DNA from: Hanstruepera flava
GTDB lineage: Bacteria; Bacteroidota; Bacteroidia; Flavobacteriales; Flavobacteriaceae
NCBI RefSeq assembly: GCF_023634025.1
Contig: NZ_JALJCW010000001.1
Location: forward strand, 1 to 64,000
DNA length: 64,000 nucleotides
Direction: 5' to 3'
A program made the translations under genes and the position numbers. Of this stretch, positions 27,096-35,741 are shown piece after piece (position 1 is the first letter of the stretch; every line of letters begins with the position of its first letter). The notes beneath the pieces are model-generated. The model saw nothing but the letters and a program-made list of their open reading frames with translations. It was not told the DNA's origin and searched no databases.

Positions 27096-27284
27096 TTAGT
27101 CGGTATTATTGTTATTTTTTTTCGAAAGGTTAAAAATATCATTTATGGTTTCAGGATATTTAATGGTGAGTAAATCGGTAACATCTAATGCCAATTTCAC
27201 AACATTAATATCATCCATAACTTTATCCTTAATGATATCTGGAAGTTTTTCGCTGTGTATTACTTTCTTAAAAGGATTTTCCAT
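27096..27284 (-). CDS. Small soluble protein between sigma factor and MscS
   Basis: 62 residues from the ATG at 27284, 2 nt after the sigma factor's TGA; a TTG two codons earlier would overlap the stop. It is a charged helical protein (NPFKKVIHSEKLPDIIKDKVMDDINVVKLALDVTDLLTIKYPETIND) with no signal or membrane helix and a poly-Asn/Lys tail. The tight spacing on both sides shows a true operon member. It could be a small anti-sigma factor or adaptor, but no family is recognised. Confidence 0.7.
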   Translation of the reverse strand: MENPFKKVIHSEKLPDIIKDKVMDDINVVKLALDVTDLLTIKYPETINDIFNLSKKNNNNTD

Positions 27285-27286
27285 AA

Positions 27287-27898
27287 TCAAATAGTTTCAT
27301 AGGCTTTAACCAATCTATTTTTAGCTCTACTCAATCGCATTTTTACAGCGCTTTTTCCCAAATCCAATACGTCTTGAATGTCTTCAATACTCATATCGTC
27401 TTGGTACTTCATAAACAGTATAGTTTTATCATTTGGATCAATGAGTTCAAGAGCTTTACTCAATTTTTCCGAATCCATGCTGTTGATGATTTCATCATTT
27501 CTATTGTTTAAAACAGCATTTAAATAATCCTGTTCGTTTTCGTCATCTGTATAAAGAAACTTGCTTTTTCGCTTGTTTAAATCTCTTTGAACATAATTAA
27601 CGCAATGGTTGTAGGTAAAAGAATATAGCCACGTAGAAAATTTAGACTTATGGCTAAAGGTTTTAATTTTAATATAGAGTTTAACAAAGATATCATGTGT
27701 TAAATCCTGTGCCTCTTCCTTATTTTGAACAAAACTCAAGCATTTGTTATAAACCAATGCTGCATATCGGTCATAAATTACTGAAAACAACTCCGAACTC
27801 TTTGTATTTACAATAAGTTCGACTAACTTTTCATCAGAAATTGAGGAGTCTATTTTTAAATCTTCCAAGGTTAAAATTATGTTCTCAATTTTAGACAC
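27287..27898 (-). CDS. RNA polymerase sigma-70 (ECF-like) factor
   Basis: 203 residues from a GTG start; the overlapping ATG at 27900 is out of frame. Region 2 (LVYNKCLSFVQNKEEAQDLTHDIFVKLYIKI, then STWLYSFTYNHCVNYVQRD) and region 4 (DMSIEDIQDVLDLGKSAVKMRLSRAKNRL) are complete. An N-terminal extension of about 35 residues is present. It heads the run with the 62-aa protein, the MscS channel and the 58-aa membrane peptide, and probably regulates its own operon. The inducing signal is unknown; osmotic or envelope stress is suggested by the channel. Confidence 0.9.
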   Translation of the reverse strand: MSKIENIILTLEDLKIDSSISDEKLVELIVNTKSSELFSVIYDRYAALVYNKCLSFVQNKEEAQDLTHDIFVKLYIKIKTFSHKSKFSTWLYSFTYNHCVNYVQRDLNKRKSKFLYTDDENEQDYLNAVLNNRNDEIINSMDSEKLSKALELIDPNDKTILFMKYQDDMSIEDIQDVLDLGKSAVKMRLSRAKNRLVKAYETI

Positions 27899-27961
27899 AT
27901 AAAAACAAATAAAGTCACAGTAAAATAAACTTTTTAAAAAACAGGAGAAATTATAGGAATT

Positions 27962-28381
27962 CTAATATAAAAAACTCTGGATAGCCAATTCGTAGCTTTG
28001 TAATCCAAAACCAACAATTACGCCTTTGGCATGAGGCGCCACAAAAGATTGGTGTCTAAATTCTTCGCGATTAAAAGTGTTTGAAATATGTACTTCAACA
28101 ACAGGAGCATCAATGGCTGCTACAGCGTCGCCTATACTTACCGAAGTATGCGTATAAGCTGCAGCATTTAGTATAACACCATCATATTCAAAACCAACTT
28201 CATGCAACTTGTCAATCAATTCGCCTTCAATATTGGATTGAAAATGTTCCAAAGTGACATCTGAATATTTGCTTTTAATGGTATCAAAAAATTCATTAAA
28301 GGTTAAGCTCCCATAAATATTAGGTTCTCGTTTTCCCAACAGATTTAAATTAGGACCATTAATGATTATGAGTTTTTTCAT
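27962..28381 (-). CDS. aroQ: 3-dehydroquinate dehydratase, type II
   Basis: 139 residues from the ATG at 28381; ten extra upstream codons are hydrophobic and not family-like. The third step of the shikimate pathway. The motifs INGPNLNLLGKREPNIYG with the catalytic Tyr, LNAAAYTHTSVSIGDA, VEVHISNTFNREEFRHQS and GFGLQSYELA are intact, as expected for the dodecameric type II enzyme. It is separated by a terminator from the barrel gene upstream. Confidence 0.96.
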   Translation of the reverse strand: MKKLIIINGPNLNLLGKREPNIYGSLTFNEFFDTIKSKYSDVTLEHFQSNIEGELIDKLHEVGFEYDGVILNAAAYTHTSVSIGDAVAAIDAPVVEVHISNTFNREEFRHQSFVAPHAKGVIVGFGLQSYELAIQSFLY

Positions 28382-28399
28382 AAAGTAAAGGTATAAAAA

Positions 28400-28423
28400 A
28401 AACCGAAGCACTGGCTTCGGTTT
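28400..28423 (-). terminator. Terminator of the first barrel gene
   Basis: 10-bp perfect stem AAACCGAAGC / GCTTCGGTTT with a 4-nt loop, flanked by a long A-run (T-run on the minus strand). It lies 18 bp beyond the end of the gene at 28441-28965. Confidence 0.85.
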
Positions 28424-28440
28424 ATATTCTATAAACTAAT

Positions 28441-28965
28441 TTAATTGATGTTTACCATAAAACCGATATTAAATGATGAATAGTAAAAATAGTCATCGCT
28501 AATACCTATATAATTTATATTTAATTGGAAGGCTTCATTAAGGTTAAACCCAAACATAGGTCTCCAATAAAATCCTCCGGTATAATAATCGTTATTAAAA
28601 ACATCCTTAGCGCTTGATACTGAAAACGCATAACCAATGTCTGCTCCAAATACTAATCTCCCAGCTCCAAATCGTGCAGCAGCCGCAAGAGGAACAAATT
28701 GGTAATCGGGTGTTTCAAAATTAATTGGCCCTAAATAGAAATCTTCTCCTAAAGCCTGTCCATATCCGGTGGCAATACCTAAACCAAAGGCTTGGTTGAC
28801 TTCAAATATATAATTGATATCTGCAGAAAAAGCAAACGAAAAGTCGTAGCCTTCATAGTTTTCATATGGAAATCCAATACTGCCTCCAATATTTAAACCA
28901 GATTGTGCATACGTAAACGCACTAAACAATAATGCTGTAATAAGGGTAATAAAATAGTTTTTCAT
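28441..28965 (-). CDS. Outer-membrane beta-barrel protein, tandem paralogue 1
   Basis: 174 residues. The signal peptide ends FTYAQSGL, followed by LNIGGSIGFPYENYEGYDFSF. Later segments FGLGIATGYGQALG, FVPLAAAARFGAGRLVFGADIGYAFSV and GGFYWRPMFGFNL align by eye with the two neighbouring genes (PLAA/PIAA/PIAG-ARF, G.DIGYA, FYYRP/FYARP). An eight-stranded barrel is likely. It is followed by its own terminator. Function unknown. Confidence 0.87.
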   Translation of the reverse strand: MKNYFITLITALLFSAFTYAQSGLNIGGSIGFPYENYEGYDFSFAFSADINYIFEVNQAFGLGIATGYGQALGEDFYLGPINFETPDYQFVPLAAAARFGAGRLVFGADIGYAFSVSSAKDVFNNDYYTGGFYWRPMFGFNLNEAFQLNINYIGISDDYFYYSSFNIGFMVNIN

Positions 28966-28997
28966 TAGTTTTGGTTTTAAACGAATTTAAGTAATTA

Positions 28998-29030
28998 AAA
29001 AAAGAGTAAGCCATAATGGTTTACTCTTTT
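28998..29030 (-). terminator. Terminator of the second barrel gene
   Basis: A stem of about 14 bp (AAAAAGAGTAAGCCA / TGGTTTACTCTTTT, one wobble pair) with a 3-nt loop, 20 bp beyond the gene at 29050-29628 on the minus strand. Confidence 0.8.
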
Positions 29031-29049
29031 AGTATGCTGTTTGGTAGAA

Positions 29050-29628
29050 TTAAAATCCGAACTCTACACCAAAATTAAATGAATTAAACCCACTACCAGA
29101 TACATAAGTACCTCCATAGTAAGTATCACCATAATCAACACCACCAGAAATACTTTGGAATGACGCTATTAAAGCTACTACACCAAGATCAAAACCAAAC
29201 TTTGGTCTCGCATAAAAACCTGTTTTTGCGTCTCCAGCAACATTTACCGCAACACCTAAATCGATACCACCAAAGAATCTATCGTCTGCAAAATAATAAC
29301 GTGCAGAAGCTGCTATTGGCAAGAAAGAGGCATCCTTATAATCTCTCCTAAACTCTACATCAGTATTACTGTAAGCATAATACTCGCCGTCTCCAATAAA
29401 ATTTGTAAACCCAAGTAAGGGCCCAACTTCTAAATTATCAATAACTTCAAATAAATATGCGACATCAACACCAAAGTTAAAAGACGATACATCTGCAGCT
29501 GTGCTAATGGGTAACCCAATGTTAGCCCCAACATAAAAACCGCCGCCTTTTATTTTTTCTTCAATATCTTGTGCTTTGGCATTTAAACTAAAGATTACAA
29601 GAGCTGTAAATAGTAATAGTTTTTTCAT
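29050..29628 (-). CDS. Outer-membrane beta-barrel protein, tandem paralogue 2
   Basis: 192 residues. The signal peptide ends SLNAKAQDI; the mature start GGFYVGANIGLPISTAADVSSFNFGVDVAYLF closely matches the paralogue at 29744-30253 (GGFKLGANGALPIGDAGDVSSFSTGVDVAYFF when split into shorter blocks). PIAASARYYFADDRFFGGIDLGVAV and GFYARPKFGFDLG continue the match, and the protein ends FNFGVEFGF with an aromatic last residue as for BAM substrates. It arose by tandem duplication; each copy has its own terminator and so can be regulated alone. Confidence 0.88.
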   Translation of the reverse strand: MKKLLLFTALVIFSLNAKAQDIEEKIKGGGFYVGANIGLPISTAADVSSFNFGVDVAYLFEVIDNLEVGPLLGFTNFIGDGEYYAYSNTDVEFRRDYKDASFLPIAASARYYFADDRFFGGIDLGVAVNVAGDAKTGFYARPKFGFDLGVVALIASFQSISGGVDYGDTYYGGTYVSGSGFNSFNFGVEFGF

Positions 29629-29688
29629 GATTATTAAGTATTTAATTGATTAATAGTACTAAATATATGATTAATAAATTTAGAAACA

Positions 29689-29719
29689 AAAAAACCGAAG
29701 TAGTTAACTTCGGTTTTTT
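29689..29719 (-). terminator. Terminator of the third barrel gene
   Basis: 13-bp perfect stem AAAAAACCGAAGT / ACTTCGGTTTTTT with a 5-nt loop, 25 bp beyond the end of the gene at 29744-30253 on the minus strand. The CCGAAG core is the same as in the terminator at 28400, consistent with duplication of the whole unit. Confidence 0.85.
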
Positions 29720-29743
29720 TGTTATAATATAAATATTCAACAA

Positions 29744-30253
29744 TTAGAATGAGAATTCTATTCCTGCTCCAATAGTTGACCAATCTCCACCATCTGCACT
29801 AATACCTGTATAAGATACATTAACACCTATCAAGTCAGTAATACTATACCCCGCTCTTGGTCTATAATAAAAACCACCATCATTTCCATCGTTAATACCA
29901 ATAGCATATCCAATATCAGCTCCAACATAAAATTTGTCAGTAGGTAAAAAACGAGCAGCACCAGCAATTGGCATAAACTGAACATCATCGTAACTAAACT
30001 CAATATTAGTGTTTCCAACAGTAATAGTTTCTGTCTTTCCAAAAGCATTAGTAAAACCAGCAGCAGGTCCTACAATAAATTTTTCATTAATATCGAAAAA
30101 ATATGCAACGTCTACACCTGTACTAAAAGATGATACGTCACCAGCATCTCCAATTGGTAACGCTCCATTTGCACCTAGTTTAAAACCTCCTTGTGCATAA
30201 ATATTCGACAATCCAAATACTGCAATAGCAGCACATAAAAATAATTTTTTCAT
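29744..30253 (-). CDS. Outer-membrane beta-barrel protein, tandem paralogue 3
   Basis: 169 residues from the ATG at 30253; the 14 codons upstream do not belong to a signal peptide. Signal peptide MKKLFLCAAIAVFGLSNIYA, then GGFKLGANGALPIGDAGDV and a barrel whose strands match paralogue 2 (GPAAGFTNAFG, MPIAGAARFLP, VGADIGYAIG, GFYYRPRAGYS), ending GAGIEFSF. A near-consensus minus-strand promoter element TTAGTTTG is at 30289-30282. Function unknown. Confidence 0.88.
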   Translation of the reverse strand: MKKLFLCAAIAVFGLSNIYAQGGFKLGANGALPIGDAGDVSSFSTGVDVAYFFDINEKFIVGPAAGFTNAFGKTETITVGNTNIEFSYDDVQFMPIAGAARFLPTDKFYVGADIGYAIGINDGNDGGFYYRPRAGYSITDLIGVNVSYTGISADGGDWSTIGAGIEFSF

Positions 30254-30492
30254 AATCGTTAAGTTTATTAATTGATTGGGGCAAACTAAATACATTTTTG
30301 TTACATATCTAAACTATTTAACTACTTTATTAACAATTTAATCAACAATAAATTTCAGTTAATTGATTTTCAGTGCTTTAAAATAATTGTTATTAACATA
30401 ATTTGTTAATTTTCATCTTTAGAAGTTAATATTTCACACGTTTTTAGGGTATTATTTTAAAGAATTGTTACTTTACCATACAAACAAAGCAA

Positions 30493-31404
30493 ATGACCTG
30501 GGAGAATAGTATTAGCGATTTTAAACTCTATTTAAAGATAGAGCGAGGCTTATCTCAAAATACCATAGACAACTATGGTCTGGATATCGATAAATTGGTT
30601 TCTTACCTAAACGATAACAGCATTTCTATTTCACCATTAAAAATTGAATCGGAAACCATACAACAATTTATTTACGAGAAAGCAAAAACATTAAATGCAC
30701 GCTCACAATCCCGTTTAATTTCTGGATTACGTAGTTTTTTCAGCTATTTGGTTTTTGAAGATTACAGAACTACTAACCCCATTGATTTAATTGAATCGCC
30801 AAAAATTGGCCGTAAGCTTCCAGATACCTTAAGTCTAAACGATATTGACAATCTTATTGGCGCTATAGATCTTTCAAAAACATACAATGGTGTAAGAATT
30901 GGTGAACGCGATAGAACCATGCTTGAAACGCTCTACAGCTGTGGTCTGCGCGTAAGTGAACTCATTAATTTAAGGCTTTCCGATTTATTCTTTGCCGAAG
31001 GCTTTATTAAGGTTACCGGAAAAGGTGATAAACAGCGTTTTGTGCCCATTAGCCAACAAACACAAAAATTTATCAACATATATACACAGGAGATACGCAC
31101 AGCTATTGATGTTCAAAAAGAAGATAACGATACACTGTTTTTAAACAATAGAGGTAAAAAATTGACGCGTGCCATGGTTTTTACCATTATTAAAAACTTG
31201 GCTAAAGCCATTAATCTGGGTAAAACCATTTCGCCGCACACCTTTAGACATTCATTTGCAACCCATTTATTGGAAAATGGTGCCGATTTGAGGGCTATAC
31301 AGCTCATGTTGGGACATGAGAGTATTACAACTACCGAAATCTATATGCACCTTGACAAAAAACAGCTCAAAAAAGCTATACAAACTTATCACCCTAGAAA
31401 ATAA
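30493..31404 (+). CDS. xerD: Site-specific tyrosine recombinase XerD
   Basis: 303 residues. The N-terminal core-binding SAM-like domain (about 1-90, FKLYLKIERGLSQNTIDNY) and the catalytic domain carry the full set: Arg in SCGLRVSELINL, Lys in VTGKGDKQRFVP, HTFRHSFATHLL (HxxR), His in LGHESITTT, and the Tyr nucleophile in EIYMHLDK. It resolves chromosome dimers at dif, normally with XerC. No dif site, mobile genes or cassette integrase features are near it, so it is the housekeeping enzyme. Confidence 0.94.
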   Translation: MTWENSISDFKLYLKIERGLSQNTIDNYGLDIDKLVSYLNDNSISISPLKIESETIQQFIYEKAKTLNARSQSRLISGLRSFFSYLVFEDYRTTNPIDLIESPKIGRKLPDTLSLNDIDNLIGAIDLSKTYNGVRIGERDRTMLETLYSCGLRVSELINLRLSDLFFAEGFIKVTGKGDKQRFVPISQQTQKFINIYTQEIRTAIDVQKEDNDTLFLNNRGKKLTRAMVFTIIKNLAKAINLGKTISPHTFRHSFATHLLENGADLRAIQLMLGHESITTTEIYMHLDKKQLKKAIQTYHPRK

Positions 31405-31405
31405 A

Positions 31406-31430
31406 AAAGGTTCACTAATTATGAACCTTT
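31406..31430. terminator. Terminator between xerD and rny
   Basis: 9-bp stem AAAGGTTCA / TGAACCTTT with a 7-nt loop and flanking A/T runs. It lies between the convergent genes xerD (ends 31404) and rny (ends 31455). Confidence 0.78.
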
Positions 31431-31454
31431 AAAATTATTATAGTTTATAAACTT

Positions 31455-33029
31455 TTATTTAGCAATATTAACGGCTCGTGTTTCCCTTATAACAGTTACT
31501 TTAACCTGCCCAGGATAGGTCATATCGGTTTGTATTTTCTGTGAAATATTAAATGATAAATCGGCAGCTTTTTGATCATCAACCTTTTCACTTTCCACAA
31601 TGACACGTAATTCTCTACCAGCCTGAATAGCATAGGCTTTCTTTACACCATTAAAACCAAAGGCTATATCTTCTAAATCTTTTAAACGCTGAATATAGCT
31701 ATCTAAAACTTGACGTCTCGCTCCTGGTCTGGCACCAGAAATAGCATCACAAACCTGTATAATGGGTGCTAATAGGGATTTCATTTCTATTTCATCATGG
31801 TGAGCGCCTATAGCATTACAAACATCTTCTTTTTCGCCGTATTTTTCAGCCCATTGCATACCTAATATAGCATGAGGTGTTTCCATATCGGCTTCAGCAT
31901 CTGGCACCTTACCAATATCGTGAAGTAATCCAGCGCGTTTTGCCAATTTAGGATTCAATCCTAATTCAGCTGCCATAACACCACACAATTTTGCAACTTC
32001 ACGAGAGTGTTGCAGTAAGTTTTGCCCATATGATGAACGGTATTTCATACGTCCTACAACCTTAACCAATTCTGGGTGAAGGTTGTGGATACCTAAATCA
32101 ATTACGGTACGTTTTCCAACTTCTATAATCTCTTGCTCAATTTGCTTGGTCGTTTTCTTAACCACCTCCTCTATTCTAGCTGGATGAATACGGCCGTCTG
32201 TTACCAACTTGTGCAAAGATAATCGCGCTATTTCACGCCTAACAGAATCAAAACATGATAAGATAATAGCTTCAGGTGTATCATCAACAATAATTTCAAC
32301 ACCAGTGGCAGCCTCAATAGCACGTATGTTTCGACCTTCACGACCAATAATACGTCCTTTAACGTCGTCTGATTCAATATTAAATACAGACACGCAATTA
32401 TCTACCGCTTCTTCAGTACCTATACGTTGAATGGTGTTGATAATAACTTTTTTAGCCTCTTGTTGGGCAGTCAGCTTAGCTTCTTCTAACGTGCTTTGAA
32501 CATAGGCCATAGCATCGTTTTTAGCCTCACCCTTTAGGGACTCTACAAGCTGTGCTTTAGCATCTTCTGCCGATAGGCTTGAGATAACTTCTAGCTGCTC
32601 GACTTGACTTTTATGAAGTCTATCTAATTCCCCTTTTTTCTTTTGTAAGATATCCAACCTATGGTTGTAATCTTTTATTTTTTCTTCTAAACTATCATTA
32701 AGCTTTTTGTTTTTTGATAGTTCACCAGAAACTTGAGATTCTTTATCTCGTGTTCGTTTTTCGGCTTCAGCCATTTTTTTGTCACGGGCTAAAATAACCT
32801 TTTCGTGTTCCGATTTTAGCTCAATAAATTTTTCTTTAGCCTGAAGTATTTTATCTTTTTTAATAGATTCACCTTCATGATTAGCTTCCTTTATTATAGC
32901 TGCCGCAGATTTTTTGGCACTTTTTACAAGTTTTGATGCATTGTTTCGTTCTAAAACTTTAGCAACAATAAAACCTATAATAATACCTAGTAATATTCCT
33001 CCAACAATTATTAAAATTGTATTATCCAT
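31455..33029 (-). CDS. rny: Ribonuclease Y
   Basis: 524 residues from the ATG at 33029 (a TTG two codons earlier is less likely). A single N-terminal membrane helix (about 4-24), a long coiled coil (about 30-205), a KH domain ([20 protein letters not shown]), and an HD phosphohydrolase domain with HDIGK and an AHHDEIEM motif are all in the standard order. This membrane-anchored endoribonuclease starts mRNA decay and is the Bacteroidota counterpart of the Bacillus enzyme. It is downstream of zapA and the 6S-like RNA on the same strand. Confidence 0.97.
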   Translation of the reverse strand: MDNTILIIVGGILLGIIIGFIVAKVLERNNASKLVKSAKKSAAAIIKEANHEGESIKKDKILQAKEKFIELKSEHEKVILARDKKMAEAEKRTRDKESQVSGELSKNKKLNDSLEEKIKDYNHRLDILQKKKGELDRLHKSQVEQLEVISSLSAEDAKAQLVESLKGEAKNDAMAYVQSTLEEAKLTAQQEAKKVIINTIQRIGTEEAVDNCVSVFNIESDDVKGRIIGREGRNIRAIEAATGVEIIVDDTPEAIILSCFDSVRREIARLSLHKLVTDGRIHPARIEEVVKKTTKQIEQEIIEVGKRTVIDLGIHNLHPELVKVVGRMKYRSSYGQNLLQHSREVAKLCGVMAAELGLNPKLAKRAGLLHDIGKVPDAEADMETPHAILGMQWAEKYGEKEDVCNAIGAHHDEIEMKSLLAPIIQVCDAISGARPGARRQVLDSYIQRLKDLEDIAFGFNGVKKAYAIQAGRELRVIVESEKVDDQKAADLSFNISQKIQTDMTYPGQVKVTVIRETRAVNIAK

Positions 33030-33050
33030 GTTCAAGTTAATTTATTTATA

Positions 33051-33240
33051 AAAAAAAAGCCTGCATCAGTATAACGTTTTGTATAAACTCCTTAAAACAA
33101 GTTTAGGGATACCAAGCTGATCAAGTATCTGTCCAAGGACTGAAAAAATCAGTACTAACAGCTCGCTTTTACAACTTAAACTCACCCTTTTTAAAGAATT
33201 AGCGTTGAGTTTATCAAAAAAATAACTAATGCAGGCAGTA
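33051..33240 (-). ncRNA. ssrS: Probable 6S RNA (ssrS, 6S-Flavo type)
   Basis: A 190-nt non-coding segment between zapA and rny folds into one long interrupted rod. The closing stem GCCTGCATTAGT / ACTGATGCAGGC (33236-33225 with 33070-33059, one wobble) is followed by an inner stem ATAAACTC / GAGTTTAT (33214-33207 with 33090-33083) and a large internal region. Eight T residues follow the closing stem on the minus strand as a terminator. The rod shape and length and the neighbourhood fit 6S RNA, which binds RNA polymerase holoenzyme; ssrS lies beside zapA in E. coli, and a flavobacterial 6S family is known. No alignment was run. Confidence 0.68.
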
Positions 33241-33264
33241 ACCTTTGTTTATTTTAAAGAACGT

Positions 33265-33558
33265 TTAAGAGTTCAAATGCTCCTGTAACAAGTTGTTGAT
33301 GGCATTAAGCTTTTGTTCAACATGTTCATTTACATTGTCTTTATCTATTGATTTCTGCTCTACTTGCGAAGCAAACTGCAAGGCACACATGGCCAAAACA
33401 TCTTGCTTATCTTGAACAGAATAGTTTTGCTCAAATTGTTTAATCATAGCATCAATATTTTTAGCTGCTTTACGCAAACCCTCTTCTTGACTTGGTGCAA
33501 TGGTTAGAGGGTACACTCTATTAGCTATTGATAGCTTTATTTTAAGCTTGTCTGACAT
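33265..33558 (-). CDS. zapA: Cell division protein ZapA
   Basis: 97 residues, the standard length. The N-terminal globular part (KIKLSIANRVYPLTIAPSQEEGLRKAAKNIDAMI) and the C-terminal coiled coil (about 50-97) match ZapA, which cross-links FtsZ filaments at the division site. It follows a coiled-coil gene by 16 bp and is followed by the 6S-like RNA and rny. Confidence 0.92.
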   Translation of the reverse strand: MSDKLKIKLSIANRVYPLTIAPSQEEGLRKAAKNIDAMIKQFEQNYSVQDKQDVLAMCALQFASQVEQKSIDKDNVNEHVEQKLNAINNLLQEHLNS

Positions 33559-33574
33559 TGAAAACTATGTTACA

Positions 33575-33865
33575 TTATTCTGAAAGTTGAGCTATACAAT
33601 GGTCAATCTCGCGAATTAATGCATTTATTTTAAGCTTTGTTTCTCTTTTATTATTGTCACTGCCAAGCATTGTATTTGCAATTTTTAGAGCTTCATACTT
33701 TTCTTCCCAAGAATCTAATTCTTGCTGTTGTAATTGAAAAGCCTCTTGAGTTGATTGTAGTTCTTGCTTTAATTTGCTATTGGCCTGTTTTAAAACCTCT
33801 TGCTTATGTAAAACTTTACTGATTTTGTTTTCAAGCGTATCTACAATGTCTTCAATTTTACTCAT
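33575..33865 (-). CDS. Coiled-coil protein upstream of zapA (ZapB-like)
   Basis: 96 residues, almost entirely heptad-patterned helix (IEDIVDTLENKISKVLHKQ, LKQELQSTQEAFQLQQQ), with no signal or membrane segment. It is 16 bp before zapA on the same strand, so they are co-expressed. Size, composition and context suggest a ZapA partner comparable to ZapB, but coiled coils give little sequence proof. It is likely cytoplasmic at the division ring. Confidence 0.75.
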   Translation of the reverse strand: MSKIEDIVDTLENKISKVLHKQEVLKQANSKLKQELQSTQEAFQLQQQELDSWEEKYEALKIANTMLGSDNNKRETKLKINALIREIDHCIAQLSE

Positions 33866-34038
33866 TTACAATATCAATACTTATATCACAAAGTTAACAT
33901 ACCTAAAGATAAATAACAATAGTTTTGCAATAAAAATAAAAGCTATCAGTTAAATCTCGTAATCAGTTAAATAGCAATATATTTTTATTCTTTTGCCAAT
34001 TTCACACAAATTAATACTTTAGCATTAATACTTATTTT

Positions 34039-35730
34039 ATGCAAAAATTACTGTCATTTGTAATTCTCTTTTCGGTTTATTGCAACGCCCAAAATCCATA
34101 TCCTGAAGATTATTTTAGGAACCCTCTTGATGTTACACTAGTATTGTCTGGTACGTTTGGCGAATTGCGCTCCAACCACTTCCACTCGGGTTTAGATATT
34201 AAAACACAACGTCGTGAAGGCTTAAAAGTTTATGCTGCGGCTGAAGGCTATATCAGCAGGATAAAAATATCGCATTATGGTTATGGAAAAGCGCTTTATA
34301 TAACCCACCCTAATGGTTATACTACAGTTTACGCGCACCTTCAAAAATTCTCTCCGACTATTGAAGCTTATGTTAAAAAACTACAATACGAAAAAGAATC
34401 TTTTGAAATTGAAGTGTTTCCAAATTCTGATGAACTCATACTCACTAAAGGAGACGTTATTGCATACAGTGGTAATACAGGAGGTTCTGGTGGCCCACAC
34501 CTGCACTTTGAAATTCGCGATAACGAAGAACGCCCTATTAATCCCATGTTATTTGGACTAGACATAAAAGATACAACAGCTCCAGATATTAAAAACGTTT
34601 ATGCCTACCCTATTAATGAAGATTCGCATGTAAACAACTCAAATGAAAGACAAAAATTAAGACTTATTAGGCTTGACAATGGTGATTACACGGTTGAAAA
34701 CTTAAAGGCCTTTGGCAAAATTGGTTTTGGAGTTGAGGCCAATGATCGTCAAGATCTAGCTTCCAACAACAATGGCGTTAGCAATATTCAGGCGTTGTTT
34801 AATGGTAATATGAAATTTGAAATTGATTTTAAACGCTTTTCGTTTGATGAAACTAGACATCTAAACCGGTTAATAGATTATGAACATTATAAAACCAAGA
34901 AAAAACGCATTCAGAAATTGTTTGTTGAACCAAACAATCCTTTGAGCATGTACAAAAATTTAGATAACGATGGTTATTTAACCATAAATGATAGTATAGC
35001 ATCAGTGTATAAAATTTGTGTTAAAGATTTTAAAAATAATAACTCCTGGATAACAATTAATATTGAAGGTAACAAGTCGCAAGACATAGAACAAAAAGAT
35101 AAGTTTAGTTCCGACTTTTTTATCTATGCCAATAAAACCAACGAGTTGGTAGACAAAACTATAGAGGTCCATTTTCCGCAAAACACATTTTACGATGATT
35201 TCTTTATAGATTTTAGAGTGCAAAATGATACCTTAACACTTCATGACGATACAGTTCCTGTAAAAAATAATTTTTCCATTAGTTATGACATCAGCAATTA
35301 TGGACCAGAAGACTCGGATAAACTATTCATTGCAAGATTAGTAGGTTACAGAAAGCAGTATACCATCTACTCACCTACATATCGAAAAGACAATATATTA
35401 ACAACATCAACCAAAACATTAGGAACCTATGCACTAGTAAGTGACAATATTGCACCAACCATCAAACCTATAAACGTTTCTGAAGGTAAATGGATAAGTA
35501 ACTATCGGTATTTAAAAATACAAATTGATGATAAGGAATCTGGAATATCAAATTATCGGGCCACCATAAATGGAAAATGGATTCTTATGGAATATGATTA
35601 TAAAACCAAATTGTTACAATATGACTTTAATGATAAGGTATCAACAGAAACCAAAAATAATTTCAAGCTAATTGTTACCGATAATGTTGGAAATTCTACT
35701 ACATTTGAAACTATGTTTTACAGAAAATAA
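34039..35730 (+). CDS. M23 family metallopeptidase (LytM-type), exported
   Basis: 563 residues. Signal peptide (VILFSVYCNAQN), then an M23 domain near the N-terminus (about 35-180) with the zinc motif HFHSGLDI, the HPNGYTTVYAHL strand, and GGPHLHFEIRD. The remaining 380 residues form beta-rich domains, including an Ig-like end (TETKNNFKLIVTDNVGNST) whose role is unknown. These enzymes cut peptidoglycan cross-bridges or act as non-catalytic activators; all zinc ligands appear present here. It lies 11 bp before a TonB-dependent receptor, suggesting co-transcription. Confidence 0.92.
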   Translation: MQKLLSFVILFSVYCNAQNPYPEDYFRNPLDVTLVLSGTFGELRSNHFHSGLDIKTQRREGLKVYAAAEGYISRIKISHYGYGKALYITHPNGYTTVYAHLQKFSPTIEAYVKKLQYEKESFEIEVFPNSDELILTKGDVIAYSGNTGGSGGPHLHFEIRDNEERPINPMLFGLDIKDTTAPDIKNVYAYPINEDSHVNNSNERQKLRLIRLDNGDYTVENLKAFGKIGFGVEANDRQDLASNNNGVSNIQALFNGNMKFEIDFKRFSFDETRHLNRLIDYEHYKTKKKRIQKLFVEPNNPLSMYKNLDNDGYLTINDSIASVYKICVKDFKNNNSWITINIEGNKSQDIEQKDKFSSDFFIYANKTNELVDKTIEVHFPQNTFYDDFFIDFRVQNDTLTLHDDTVPVKNNFSISYDISNYGPEDSDKLFIARLVGYRKQYTIYSPTYRKDNILTTSTKTLGTYALVSDNIAPTIKPINVSEGKWISNYRYLKIQIDDKESGISNYRATINGKWILMEYDYKTKLLQYDFNDKVSTETKNNFKLIVTDNVGNSTTFETMFYRK

Positions 35731-35741
35731 AAATAACTGTC

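Noticed and set aside
30493-31404. Tyrosine recombinase as a mobile-element or integron integrase
   Set aside because: Length and motifs fit housekeeping XerD, and there are no attachment sites or cargo genes beside it.
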